A stretch of DNA of 11,816 bases from Pseudomonadota bacterium (GCA_021815835.1 JAKAZN010000017.1:1-11816); one strand, 5' to 3'; positions 1-6,780 are shown, numbered from the stretch's first letter. The notes: a model not told the origin generated them from the letters alone. Translations and numbers: made by a program.

Positions 1-822
1 CTTGCTGTCGGCCGCGCCCTGCCAGACCCGCACCGCGCCGGAATTGGCCGGCACCGGATGGCCCGCGAGCGATTGCGCCACATCCCCGGCCCAGACCGCC
101 GCGGGCTTGGCCGCCGGCCCCGGCGCCCCCGGCACGATGGCGGCGGCCTCGGCCGCCCGCACCGCGAGCGACAACCGCCCGAGCCGGGCCGCCACCGCGA
201 CCCGCTCCGCCTCCTCGGCGGTGACTTCCAGGGTCACGGTGCGGGCGGCATGGCTGGCCGGGCCGCCGGGACGGGCGCCCTCCACCAGGCGCTGGTCGAT
301 CGCGATGACCCGGACATCGGCCAGCACGGTTTCCGCCGAAACGCGCCGGTCGGCCGGCACATTCGGATCGGCGGTCGCCTGGGTCAGGATCAGATCGACC
401 CGGTCGCCGGGCCAGATCAGCCCGGCGGTGCCGCTCACCATATCGACGCCCACCGTGATCGCCCGCGATCCGGGCTTCAGCACCGCGGCGAGAAAGCCGT
501 GATCGCCCGGACGCAGCACGTCGCGCGGCAGGATGATCTCCTGCGCCCCCAGCGCATGGCGCACCATCGCGCCCACCAGCGCGCGCCGCGCCTTCGGCGT
601 ATCGCGCCGCGCCCCGGCCGGGGCCGCGCCCGCGATCTTCCGCGCCACCAGATCGTCCGGCTTCAACAGCACGCCCGGAGCGACGGTGTGGGCAGCCGCC
701 AGCACGGCGATCCTCGGCGTCTCCGCCAGATGCGACGCGGGATGGGTGGCGACCCAGGCGAGCAGGCCGAACCCGAGCAGCCCCGCCGCGATCAGTCCCA
801 CCAGGGTCAGGCGCAGGATCAT
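1..822 (-). CDS. cpaB: Flp pilus assembly protein CpaB (RcpC family), partial at left edge
   Basis: This gene encodes CpaB/RcpC, a periplasmic component of the Flp/Tad (type IVb) pilus machine thought to work with the outer-membrane secretin CpaC. The 274 codons visible run in frame to the window edge, so only the extreme C-terminus (probably a few tens of residues) is missing. Residues 1-24 start MILRLTLVGLIAAG and form a signal anchor. Residues about 37-105 fit a SAF-type domain (IAVLAAAHTVAPG followed by LLKPDDLVARKI). Residues about 117-147 match the CpaB/RcpC core, with SRAITVGVDMVSGTAGLIWP then GDRVDLILTQ. The ATG overlaps the cpaA stop codon as ATGA (819-822), so translation is probably coupled. 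No separate ribosome site is needed. Family assignment is firm from context and sequence. The exact partners are inferred from known Tad loci. Confidence 0.9.
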   Translation of the reverse strand, partial: MILRLTLVGLIAAGLLGFGLLAWVATHPASHLAETPRIAVLAAAHTVAPGVLLKPDDLVARKIAGAAPAGARRDTPKARRALVGAMVRHALGAQEIILPRDVLRPGDHGFLAAVLKPGSRAITVGVDMVSGTAGLIWPGDRVDLILTQATADPNVPADRRVSAETVLADVRVIAIDQRLVEGARPGGPASHAARTVTLEVTAEEAERVAVAARLGRLSLAVRAAEAAAIVPGAPGPAAKPAAVWAGDVAQSLAGHPVPANSGAVRVWQGAADSK

Positions 823-1436
823 GTCTCAGTCCTGCCCCGCGCGATCCGCGCGATCGCGGGCGCCGCCGCCTGGTGCGTGGGTGCCGGCGCGGTGCGCGCG
901 GCGGGCGGCGGGCCGTGCCCCGGTTCGGCCGGACCCGCCGGCAGCAGCGCGTTCCCGGCGCCGATCGCGATCGCGACCGCGTAGGGCAGCGGCCCGCCAC
1001 GCGCGATGCGCCAGCGTTCGGCCCGCGCCGCCCGGGCCAGCAGCCCCCCCGGCCGACGGCCGAGCGGCGGGCGCACCCAATGCCGCGCCGCGAGGTACAG
1101 CAATGCCAGCCCCGCCCCGGCGATCGTGGTGCCGGCGACCAAGCCGGGCACCGCATGGGGCGGCACCGCCAGCGCGCAGGCGGCGAGCAGCTTCACGTCC
1201 CCCCCGCCCAGCCAGCCACGCGACCAACAGAACGCAGCGCCCGCGAACACGATCCCCGCCGCGAGCAGGGCGGACCCCAGTTCGCCCGACCGCGCGCGCA
1301 ACAGCACACCGAGCACCGCCACGCCAAGGCACAGCAGGCCCGGCACCGTGCGCGCGATCACGTCATGCACCGCGGCGGCTACGATCAGCGCCAACAGGAG
1401 CATGGGCGGGACGAAGCTCGCGGAGAAACCCGTCAT
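819..1436 (-). CDS. cpaA: Prepilin peptidase CpaA (A24 aspartic peptidase)
   Basis: This is the inner-membrane aspartic protease that cleaves the leader of Flp prepilins. The protein has 205 residues, a little longer than the usual CpaA of about 160-180. The two catalytic aspartates are visible: D25 in AAAVHDVIART, and D80 in the GxGD-type signature GGGDVKLL. Several hydrophobic segments alternate with short loops, and a late GGPLPYAVAIAIGAG segment matches the conserved proline-tyrosine helix of the family. The last 36 residues or so are a Pro/Ala-rich tail (PPPAARTAPAPTHQAAAP) that accounts for the extra length. The start ATG at 1436 is preceded by a weak AAGG-type ribosome site. The gene follows flp pilin A after 103 bp containing a strong hairpin, and overlaps cpaB by ATGA. 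Substrates are most likely the two pilins encoded just upstream. Confidence 0.93.
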   Translation of the reverse strand: MTGFSASFVPPMLLLALIVAAAVHDVIARTVPGLLCLGVAVLGVLLRARSGELGSALLAAGIVFAGAAFCWSRGWLGGGDVKLLAACALAVPPHAVPGLVAGTTIAGAGLALLYLAARHWVRPPLGRRPGGLLARAARAERWRIARGGPLPYAVAIAIGAGNALLPAGPAEPGHGPPPAARTAPAPTHQAAAPAIARIARGRTET

Positions 1437-1489
1437 CGCGGATTGCCTTGAAAGAAGAAGCGGCCGCGATCGCGGCGGGAAGGAGCCTG

Positions 1490-1522
1490 CCGCCCGGCAC
1501 CGCGGGAAGCCGCGCCGGGCGG
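1490..1522 (-). other. Strong hairpin between flp pilin A and cpaA
   Basis: A perfect 9-bp stem (CCGCCCGGC at 1490-1498 pairing with GCCGGGCGG at 1514-1522) encloses a 15-nt loop that can itself form a GCGG/CCGC helix. It begins 18 bp after the pilin A stop codon in the minus direction. No clean T-tract follows, so it is not a textbook terminator. A second short palindrome, GCCGCGATCGCGGC at 1463-1476, is followed on the minus strand by CGCTTCTTCTTTC. I infer that the pair reduces read-through or stabilises the 3' end of the pilin message, giving much more pilin than peptidase mRNA. Confidence 0.5.
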
Positions 1523-1539
1523 AAACTCCGGCCGCGCGA

Positions 1540-1719
1540 TCAGGTCCCGGGGATGCTCGCGGCGAGCGAGGTCAGCGCGGTTTGCAGATCGGTGCCCAAG
1601 GTGGTGAACCCGGCCACCAGCAAGGTGCCGAGCACGCCCGCGATCAGCGCGTATTCCAGGGCGGTGACGCCGCGCCGGTCGGCGCGCAGCGATCGCAGGA
1701 GGAAAAGATTCGGGGTCAT
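1540..1719 (-). CDS. Flp-type IVb pilin, copy A
   Basis: This encodes a 59-residue Flp/PilA-type prepilin, the structural subunit of the Tad pilus. The short basic leader MTPNLFLLRSLRADRRG ends in glycine 17. CpaA should cut between G17 and V18, leaving a mature end VTALEYALIAGVLGTLL with the required glutamate at position +5 followed by tyrosine, and a single hydrophobic helix. The C-terminus is TALTSLAASIPGT. The open frame continues about 60 codons upstream, but the ATG at 1719 is the real start: the leader length is right, and a good AAGGAG ribosome site (1729-1734 on the complement) lies 9 nt before it. The gene shares about 70% of residues with pilin copy B upstream. It has its own promoter-like region at 1787-1824 and is followed by a strong hairpin before cpaA. 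Confidence 0.93.
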   Translation of the reverse strand: MTPNLFLLRSLRADRRGVTALEYALIAGVLGTLLVAGFTTLGTDLQTALTSLAASIPGT

Positions 1720-1786
1720 GGCCAGGCGCTCCTTCAAAACGGTGAAGCCGATCCGGCGGCACCGGAACGGGGCGGGAATGCCGCCG

Positions 1787-1824
1787 TCTAAAAAATACGC
1801 CTGGATGGTTAAGGAACGGTTGAT
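1787..1824 (-). promoter_or_regulatory. Putative CtrA-like box and promoter of flp pilin A
   Basis: On the plus strand the motif is GGTTAAG-N5-GTTGAT (1807-1824), which contains TTAA-N7-TTGA (1809-1823), one mismatch from the CtrA consensus TTAA-N7-TTAA. Read toward the pilin it is TCAAC-N6-TTAACC, followed 10 nt later by ATTTTTTAGA (minus strand, 1796 down to 1787). The same layout stands in front of pilin B at almost the same distance from the ATG (90 bp here from TTAA to the start, 94 bp there). Known pilin promoters in Caulobacter are CtrA-controlled. Assignment to CtrA here is an inference. Confidence 0.5.
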
Positions 1825-1889
1825 CGTGCATCTTCGTCTTCGCCTGCCCGACGCAACGTTGAGGGCAAATCCTTTCCGCTCCGTGAATC

Positions 1890-1955
1890 GCCGGCGCGCC
1901 AAAACGCCGGCACCCCAAACGAAAGCGGCCGGCGCCCGGATCGGGCACCGGCCGC
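1890..1955 (-). terminator. Double hairpin between the two pilin genes, probable terminator of flp pilin B
   Basis: The hairpin nearest pilin B has an 8-bp outer stem (GCGGCCGG at 1925-1932 with CCGGCCGC at 1948-1955), one mismatch, and a 5-bp inner stem around a 3-nt loop. It begins 27 bp past the pilin B stop codon. On the minus strand it is followed by TTTCGTTTG, a modest T-rich run. A second 7-bp hairpin, GCCGGCG/CGCCGGC (1890-1896 with 1905-1911), comes next. Together they look like an intrinsic terminator, so pilin B may be largely its own transcript. Confidence 0.6.
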
Positions 1956-1982
1956 GAGCGCGGCAAGAGGGCGGTGGGCCGA

Positions 1983-2162
1983 TCAGGCGCCGGGGATGCT
2001 GCTCGCCATCGTGGTAAGCGCGGTCTTCAGATCGGTGCCCAGGGTGGTGAACGCGGTCACCAGCACGGTCGCCAGCACGCCAGCGATCAGCGCGTATTCC
2101 AGCGCCGTCACGCCGCGCCGGTCGCCATAGAGGGCACTCAGCAGCTTGGTGTATGCGAACAT
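1983..2162 (-). CDS. Flp-type IVb pilin, copy B
   Basis: This is a second 59-residue Flp prepilin. The leader MFAYTKLLSALYGDRRG ends in G17, with predicted cleavage before VTALEYALIAGVLATVL; glutamate at +5 and tyrosine at +6 are present. One hydrophobic helix is followed by FTTLGTDLKTALTTMAS and the end SIPGA. It has the same length and the same C-terminal pattern as copy A, so the two arose by tandem duplication, with most differences in the leader and the distal part of the helix. The ribosome site AAGGAG (complement of 2171-2176) lies 8 nt before the ATG. The gene is the first of the minus-strand pilus set and is divergent from the helicase. A terminator-like double hairpin follows it. 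It may be the major pilin or an alternative subunit; the sequence does not decide. Confidence 0.93.
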   Translation of the reverse strand: MFAYTKLLSALYGDRRGVTALEYALIAGVLATVLVTAFTTLGTDLKTALTTMASSIPGA

Positions 2163-2233
2163 GGGAGATGCTCCTTCGAGTCGGCCGGGGGAACCGCCAC
2201 CGGCGGCGCCGGCGGGGGCAGGTGTCTCTGCGA

Positions 2234-2271
2234 TCTCAAAAATGATCTCGAAAGGTTAAGCGTCCGTTGAT
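2234..2271 (-). promoter_or_regulatory. Putative CtrA-like box and promoter of flp pilin B
   Basis: On the plus strand the motif is GGTTAAG-N5-GTTGAT (2254-2271), containing TTAA-N7-TTGA at 2256-2270. Read toward the pilin, TTAACC is followed 10 nt later by ATTTTTGAGA (minus strand, 2243 down to 2234). Spacing and core match the pilin A upstream region, while the bases between differ, which suggests selection for the motif and not only recent copying. The site sits in the 168-bp divergent region, 60 bp before the helicase ATG, so it could also affect that gene. Confidence 0.5.
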
Positions 2272-2330
2272 GCCCCGGCAAAAAATTCCGCCCGGTCGCT
2301 CCTGCCGGGCACGCGCGGTAATCTGGCCCC

Positions 2331-4802
2331 ATGCCGCCGCCCCCGGCCCCGTCCGATCCTGACCTGCCTCCAGCCTTCGCCGCCTGGTTCGCCGCGCGCG
2401 GCTGGACCCTTCGGCCGCACCAGCGCGCCATGCTCGAAGCTGCCCGCGCCCGGCGCAGCGCCCTGCTGATCGCGCCCACCGGCGGCGGCAAGACGCTCGC
2501 CGGCTTCCTGCCCAGCCTGATCGATCTGGCGGCCCATCCGCGCGATGGGCTGCACACGCTCTATGTCAGCCCGCTCAAGGCGCTCGCGGTCGATATCGCG
2601 CGCAACCTGACGGCCCCGGTCACCGAGATGGGCCTGCCGATCCGCATCGAGACGCGCAGCGGCGACACGCCCGCCAACCGCCGCGCCCGCCAGCGCGCGA
2701 CGCCGCCCGAGATCCTGCTCACCACGCCCGAAAGCCTGGCGCTGCTGCTGAGCCTGCCCGATTCCCCGGCGCTGTTCGCCGGCCTCGATACGATCGTGAT
2801 CGACGAGGTCCACGCGCTCGCCGGAACCAAGCGCGGCGATCAGCTCGCCCTCGGCCTCGCCCGGCTGGCCACGCTCGCGCCGGGCGCGCGCCGCGTCGGG
2901 CTGTCGGCCACCATCGCCCACCCCGCCGCGATCGCCGCCTTCGTCGGCGCCGACGAGATCCTGACCGCCCCGCCCGGCGCCGCGCCCGAGCTGGAACTGC
3001 AACTTCCCGCCGGGCGTCTGTCCTGGTCCGGCCATATGGGCCTCGAAGCCGCGCCCGAGGTGATGGCGCGCATCCGCGACGCCGGCATGAGCATCGTCTT
3101 CGTCAACACCCGCGCCCAGGCCGAACTGATGTTCGCCGCGCTGTGGAAGCTCAACGATCCGACGCTGCCGATCGGGCTGCATCACGGCAGCCTCGATCCG
3201 GCGCAGCGGCGGCGGGTCGAGGCGGCGATGGCGGCGGGCAAGCTGCGCGCGGTGGTCGCCACCGCCTCGCTCGATCTCGGCATCGACTGGGGCGGGGTCG
3301 ATCAGGTGATCCAGGTCGGCGCGCCCAAGGGCACATCGCGCCTGCTGCAACGGGTCGGCCGCGCCAATCACCGGATGGACGAGCCGAGCCGCGCGATCCT
3401 GGTCCCCGCCAACCGCTTCGAGGTGCTGGAATGCGAAGCCGCCATCGAGGGCGTCGCCGCCGGCGAGCTGGATGGCGATCCGCCGCGCCCCGGCGGCCTC
3501 GATGTACTCGCGCAACATCTTCTCGGCCGCGCCTGCGTTTCGCCGTTCCATCCCGACGAGGCGTTCGCGGAGATCAGCCGCGCCGCGCCCTATGCCGATC
3601 TGACGCGGGCGGATTTCGACGCCGTGCTCGATTTCGTCGCCACCGGCGGCTACGCGCTCACCGCCTATGAACGCTACCGCAAGCTGTTCCGCGACGCGGA
3701 GGGTCGGCTGCATGTGCGCTCGGCGCGCATCGCCGCGCAGCACCGGATGAATATCGGCACCATCGTCGAAGCCCCGCTCATCAAGGTCCGCCTCGCGGGA
3801 CGGCGCGGGGCCGGGCCGGTGCTGGGCGAGATCGAGGAATATTTCGTCGCCATGCTGCGCCCGGGCGATACGTTCCTGTTCGCCGGCCGCCGGCTGCGTT
3901 TCCGCCGCCTGCGCGAAACCTGGGTGGAAGCCGACGAAGCCGCCGGCCCGGGCGAGCCGCTGATCCCCGCCTATGCCGGCGGGCGGCTGCCGCTTTCGAC
4001 CAACCTCGCCGACCGGGTGCGCGGCCTCTTGTCCGATCCCGCCCGCTGGCGCGTGTTTCCCGATCCGGTGCGGGAATGGCTGCGGATGCAGCGCGCCAGT
4101 TCGCGCCTGCCGGGCCGCGACGATCTGCTGGTGGAGAGCTTTCCGCGCGGCGGGCGCTGGTACCTGGTCGCCTATTGCTTCGAGGGCCGCAACGCGCACC
4201 AGACCCTCGGGATGCTGCTCACGCGGCGCATGGCGCGGGCGGGGCTCGCCCCGCTCGGCTTCGTCGCCACCGATTACGTGATCGGCATCTGGTCCGCGGC
4301 CCAGCCGACCGGGATCGCCGCGCTGTTCGACCAGGACATGCTGGGCGACGATCTGGAGGAATGGCTCGCCGACAGCTCCATGATGAAGCGCGGCTTCCGC
4401 AATGTCGCGGTGATCGCCGGACTGATCGAGCGGCATCATCCGGGGGCGGAAAAATCCCGCCGGCAGGTGACGGTGAACACCGATCTGATCTACGACGTGT
4501 TGCGCAAGCACCAGCCGGACCACGTGCTGCTGCGCGCCACGCGCCGGGATGTCGCCGCCGGGCTGGTGGATCTTGGGCGGGTGGCGGCGTTTCTCGCGCG
4601 CATCAGGGGGCGGATCGTGCATATGGCGCTCTCGCGCGTCTCGCCCCTGGCCGTGCCGGTGCTGCTGGAAATCGGCCGCGAGAGCGTGCGCGGCGCGGCC
4701 GACGAGGACGCGCTGCTGGCCGAGGCCGAGGCGCTGATCGCCGAGGCCACCGCCCCGCCCAGGCGTCCCGCGCCCGCGCAGGGCGCGCTGTTTCCGTCAT
4801 GA
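2331..4802 (+). CDS. Lhr-like ligase-associated DNA damage response DEXH-box helicase
   Basis: This encodes an 823-residue superfamily 2 helicase of the Lhr-core type, the length usual for 'ligase-associated DNA damage response' helicases. Members characterised in Pseudomonas and mycobacteria are ATP-driven 3'-5' translocases/helicases acting on DNA. Visible motifs are a Q-motif-like LRPHQRAML (27-35), Walker A APTGGGKT (48-55), DEVH (158-161), SAT (192-194), a motif V region ATASLDLGIDWGGVDQV and motif VI QRVGRANHR (340-348). The rest fits the Lhr winged-helix and DEAD/H-associated C-terminal region, with LRATRRDVAAGLVDLGRV near the end. The ATG at 2331 has no clear ribosome site but lies just before the conserved FAAWFAARGWTLRPHQ region. 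An inverted repeat CCCGGCA/TGCCGGG (2274-2280, 2303-2309) lies in the leader. The stop codon overlaps the pdeM start as ATGA, linking the two in one repair unit. Confidence 0.93.
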   Translation: MPPPPAPSDPDLPPAFAAWFAARGWTLRPHQRAMLEAARARRSALLIAPTGGGKTLAGFLPSLIDLAAHPRDGLHTLYVSPLKALAVDIARNLTAPVTEMGLPIRIETRSGDTPANRRARQRATPPEILLTTPESLALLLSLPDSPALFAGLDTIVIDEVHALAGTKRGDQLALGLARLATLAPGARRVGLSATIAHPAAIAAFVGADEILTAPPGAAPELELQLPAGRLSWSGHMGLEAAPEVMARIRDAGMSIVFVNTRAQAELMFAALWKLNDPTLPIGLHHGSLDPAQRRRVEAAMAAGKLRAVVATASLDLGIDWGGVDQVIQVGAPKGTSRLLQRVGRANHRMDEPSRAILVPANRFEVLECEAAIEGVAAGELDGDPPRPGGLDVLAQHLLGRACVSPFHPDEAFAEISRAAPYADLTRADFDAVLDFVATGGYALTAYERYRKLFRDAEGRLHVRSARIAAQHRMNIGTIVEAPLIKVRLAGRRGAGPVLGEIEEYFVAMLRPGDTFLFAGRRLRFRRLRETWVEADEAAGPGEPLIPAYAGGRLPLSTNLADRVRGLLSDPARWRVFPDPVREWLRMQRASSRLPGRDDLLVESFPRGGRWYLVAYCFEGRNAHQTLGMLLTRRMARAGLAPLGFVATDYVIGIWSAAQPTGIAALFDQDMLGDDLEEWLADSSMMKRGFRNVAVIAGLIERHHPGAEKSRRQVTVNTDLIYDVLRKHQPDHVLLRATRRDVAAGLVDLGRVAAFLARIRGRIVHMALSRVSPLAVPVLLEIGRESVRGAADEDALLAEAEALIAEATAPPRRPAPAQGALFPS

Positions 4803-5491
4803 CCGCCGCCCCCATCCATCTCGCCGGGGAGCGGCTGATGCTGACGCCCGAGGGCGCGCTGGTCTGGCCCGCCGCCGGGCTGCTCGCGATCGCCGATCTG
4901 CATCTGGAGAAGGGCTCGGCCTTCGCCGCGCGCGGGATGCTGCTGCCGCCCTGGGACAGCCGTGCGACGCTCGATCGGCTGGTCGCGCTGCTGCGCCGCT
5001 ATACGCCGCGCATCGTGCTGGCGCTGGGGGATTCGTTCCACGACGGCGCCGGCCATACCCGGCTCGACGCCGCCGACGCGGCGCGGCTCCGGGCGGTCGC
5101 CGCGTCCCATCGCATGATCTGGATCGCCGGCAACCACGATCCCGCGCCACCCGCCGGCCTGGGCGGCGAGAGCACGGCGGTGTTCGCCGCCGGCCCCCTG
5201 ATGTTCCGCCATGAACCGGACCCGCGTCTGGCGCGGACCAACGCGGGGGAAATCTGCGGGCATCTGCATCCCAAGGCCGCCATCGCCTCGCGCGGCGGCA
5301 CCTTGCGCCGCCCCTGCTTCGTCGCCGATTCCCGCCGGGTGCTGCTGCCGGCGTTCGGCGCCTACACCGGCGGGCTTGATGTCGCGGACCCGGCGATCGC
5401 CCGGTGGTTCGGACCCACCGCGCGCGCCTTCCTGCTGGGTCGCGAGCGGTTGTTCAGCTTTCCCCTGGCCGCGGCGCGCGCGCGCGCATGA
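4799..5491 (+). CDS. pdeM: Ligase-associated DNA damage response metallophosphoesterase PdeM
   Basis: This encodes a 230-residue calcineurin-like metallophosphoesterase. The Pseudomonas putida relative (MPE) is a manganese-dependent single-strand DNA endonuclease encoded with an Lhr-type helicase, and the same role is inferred here. The metal-binding motifs appear in order: D33-L-H35 in IADLHLEKGSAF, GDSFHD (77-82), GNHD (111-114), H138 in MFRHEP, and GHLH (154-157). The set is complete, so the enzyme should be active. The frame stays open far upstream, but that part overlaps the helicase. The ATG at 4799 gives the normal length and a start overlapping the helicase stop (ATGA). Its own stop overlaps the next gene the same way. 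It is probably co-translated with the helicase. No ligase or exonuclease partner is adjacent. Confidence 0.93.
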   Translation: MTAAPIHLAGERLMLTPEGALVWPAAGLLAIADLHLEKGSAFAARGMLLPPWDSRATLDRLVALLRRYTPRIVLALGDSFHDGAGHTRLDAADAARLRAVAASHRMIWIAGNHDPAPPAGLGGESTAVFAAGPLMFRHEPDPRLARTNAGEICGHLHPKAAIASRGGTLRRPCFVADSRRVLLPAFGAYTGGLDVADPAIARWFGPTARAFLLGRERLFSFPLAAARARA

Positions 5492-6231
5492 TCGGCCCCG
5501 CGGCCTATACGGTGCTCTATGTGGTGGCGGGATCGTTCCTCGCCGCGACCTTGCGGGGCTTCGCCGGATTCGGCTTCGTGATGAGCGCGGTGCCGCTGCT
5601 CGGCCTTGGGCTGCCGCCGGCCCAGGTGGTGCCGCTCGCGCTGTTGTTGCAGGTCGAGATCAGCGCCATCGGGATGCGCGAGGCGCTGCGGTTGTGCGAC
5701 TGGCGCTCGTTGTTGTGGCTACTGCCGGGAATGGTGGTGGGCACGCCGCTGGGGGTCGCGTTGCTCGCGGGGCTTTCGGCGCGCGACGCGCGGCTGGCGA
5801 TCGGGGCGCTGATCGCCGCCGCGGTGGCGGTGCTGGCACGGGGCGTGCGGCTCCGGCCCGACCCGTCGCCCGTTGTGGCCGTGGGGGTGGGGGTCGTGTC
5901 GGGAGTGATGAACGGATTGTCGGGCATGTCCGGCCCGCCGGTCGTGGCCTATCTGCTGGCGCTGCCGCACGGGACCGGCGTGGTGCGGGCGACCTCGATC
6001 GTGTTCTTCATGCTGACCGCGGCGTTCGCGCTGGTGCCGATGACGGCGCACGGCCTGGTCGGCAAGACCACCTTGATCTGGGCGGCGATCGCCTGGCCGG
6101 CGCTGTTCCTGGGGGCGCGGATCGGCGCCTGGGGGTTTCGCCGGACCACGCCGCGGGTGCACCGGGTGAGCGCGCTTATTGTGCTGTCGGCGCTGGCCGT
6201 GGGGCTGATGCTGCGCGGGCTGGTCGGCTAA
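5488..6231 (+). CDS. TSUP family (TauE/SafE) membrane permease
   Basis: This encodes a 247-residue hydrophobic protein with about seven or eight predicted membrane segments, matching the TSUP/TauE/SafE family of small-anion exporters and importers (sulfite, sulfonates, organic acids and others). The family's twofold repeat is visible: an N-terminal half with LRGFAGFGFVMSAVPLL (23-39) and a second half with VSGVMNGLSGMSGPPVVAYL. The start is the ATG at 5488, which overlaps the pdeM stop as ATGA; an in-frame ATG 84 bp upstream would overlap pdeM and give a non-hydrophobic Arg-rich extension. The substrate cannot be told from sequence. Its link to the repair pair is positional only, although the chain of 4-bp overlaps makes co-translation likely. 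The next 146 bp before flgB hold no other gene. Confidence 0.85.
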   Translation: MIGPAAYTVLYVVAGSFLAATLRGFAGFGFVMSAVPLLGLGLPPAQVVPLALLLQVEISAIGMREALRLCDWRSLLWLLPGMVVGTPLGVALLAGLSARDARLAIGALIAAAVAVLARGVRLRPDPSPVVAVGVGVVSGVMNGLSGMSGPPVVAYLLALPHGTGVVRATSIVFFMLTAAFALVPMTAHGLVGKTTLIWAAIAWPALFLGARIGAWGFRRTTPRVHRVSALIVLSALAVGLMLRGLVG

Positions 6232-6339
6232 AGCGCGAACGCTCGCGGCGGAATCGTCGGACAGCGTGAATCGCGCGGCGGGCCGGCACCCTGGGCCATG
6301 ATCGACAGGCGACCCGTGCCGAACCTGGCGTGGGCGGCG

Positions 6340-6354
6340 TTAACCGCTCCTCAA
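6340..6354 (+). promoter_or_regulatory. Putative CtrA-like box upstream of the flagellar operon
   Basis: TTAA-N7-TCAA lies in the 146-bp gap before flgB. It differs by one base from the CtrA consensus TTAA-N7-TTAA and has the same 7-bp spacing as the pilin sites, but with the half-sites in the opposite order. It ends 23 bp before the flgB ATG, so if it marks the -35 region the transcript would be nearly leaderless; otherwise it could be an operator. I saw no convincing sigma54 element in this gap. Confidence 0.4.
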
Positions 6355-6377
6355 GCATTCCGCGCCACCCTGGCGGC

Positions 6378-6764
6378 ATGGAATCGCTGGAACCCGGATT
6401 GTTCGCCCTCGCCGCGCGCCGGCTAGCCTGGCTCGACCAGCGCCAGACGGTGCTGGCGCGCAACGTCGCCAATACCGACACGCCGGGCTACACGCCGCGC
6501 GATATCGCCCCGTTTGCGGCCACGCTCGCGGATGCGGCGGGCACGATGCGCCGCACCTCGCCGCGCCAGCTGCCGGGCCGGTCGGAGCCGCCCCTGGCCG
6601 CGCGCGCGCGCCCCGACGGACGCCAGCCGGACGGCAACGCCGTGTCGCTGGACATGCAGCTCCGCGACATCGCCGATACCACAACGAACCAGCAGCTGGT
6701 GACGTCGATCTACTCGAAATATCTCGCCATGTTCCAGCTCGCGCTGGGCCATGGCAACGGATGA
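6378..6764 (+). CDS. flgB: Flagellar basal-body rod protein FlgB
   Basis: FlgB is a proximal rod subunit exported by the flagellar type III apparatus into the periplasm. The 128-residue product has the expected length. The rod-protein N-terminal signature is clear: LDQRQTVLARNVANTDTPGY at residues about 19-38, followed by a less conserved Arg/Pro-rich middle. The C-terminal helix is LVTSIYSKYLAMFQLALG, typical of FlgB. An in-frame ATG at 6330 would add 16 residues but would place the CtrA-like box inside the gene and extend past the family N-terminus, so the ATG at 6378 is preferred. The ribosome site is weak. It is the first gene of the flagellar operon, with flgC starting 16 bp after its stop. 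FlgF, FlgG and other rod parts must lie elsewhere. Confidence 0.93.
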   Translation: MESLEPGLFALAARRLAWLDQRQTVLARNVANTDTPGYTPRDIAPFAATLADAAGTMRRTSPRQLPGRSEPPLAARARPDGRQPDGNAVSLDMQLRDIADTTTNQQLVTSIYSKYLAMFQLALGHGNG

Positions 6765-6780
6765 GGAAGGGAGCCATCGC

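Noticed and set aside
1720..1902. N-terminal extension of pilin A by about 60 residues
   Set aside because: It would put an Arg-rich stretch before a short prepilin leader. The AAGGAG site 9 nt before the ATG at 1719 fixes the start.
2256..4622. Long open frame (788 codons) on the minus strand opposite the helicase
   Set aside because: It is antisense to a gene with a full set of helicase motifs. Its translation is Arg/His/Gly/Asp-rich without any domain, which is the usual mirror of GC-rich coding DNA.
6290..6315. GGCAC followed by CCTGGGCC as a sigma54 promoter for flgB
   Set aside because: The -24/-12 GG to GC spacing is wrong and the TTGC element is missing.
6330..6377. Upstream in-frame ATG that would lengthen FlgB by 16 residues
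   Set aside because: The added residues do not resemble a FlgB N-terminus, and the extension would swallow the TTAA-N7-TCAA site.
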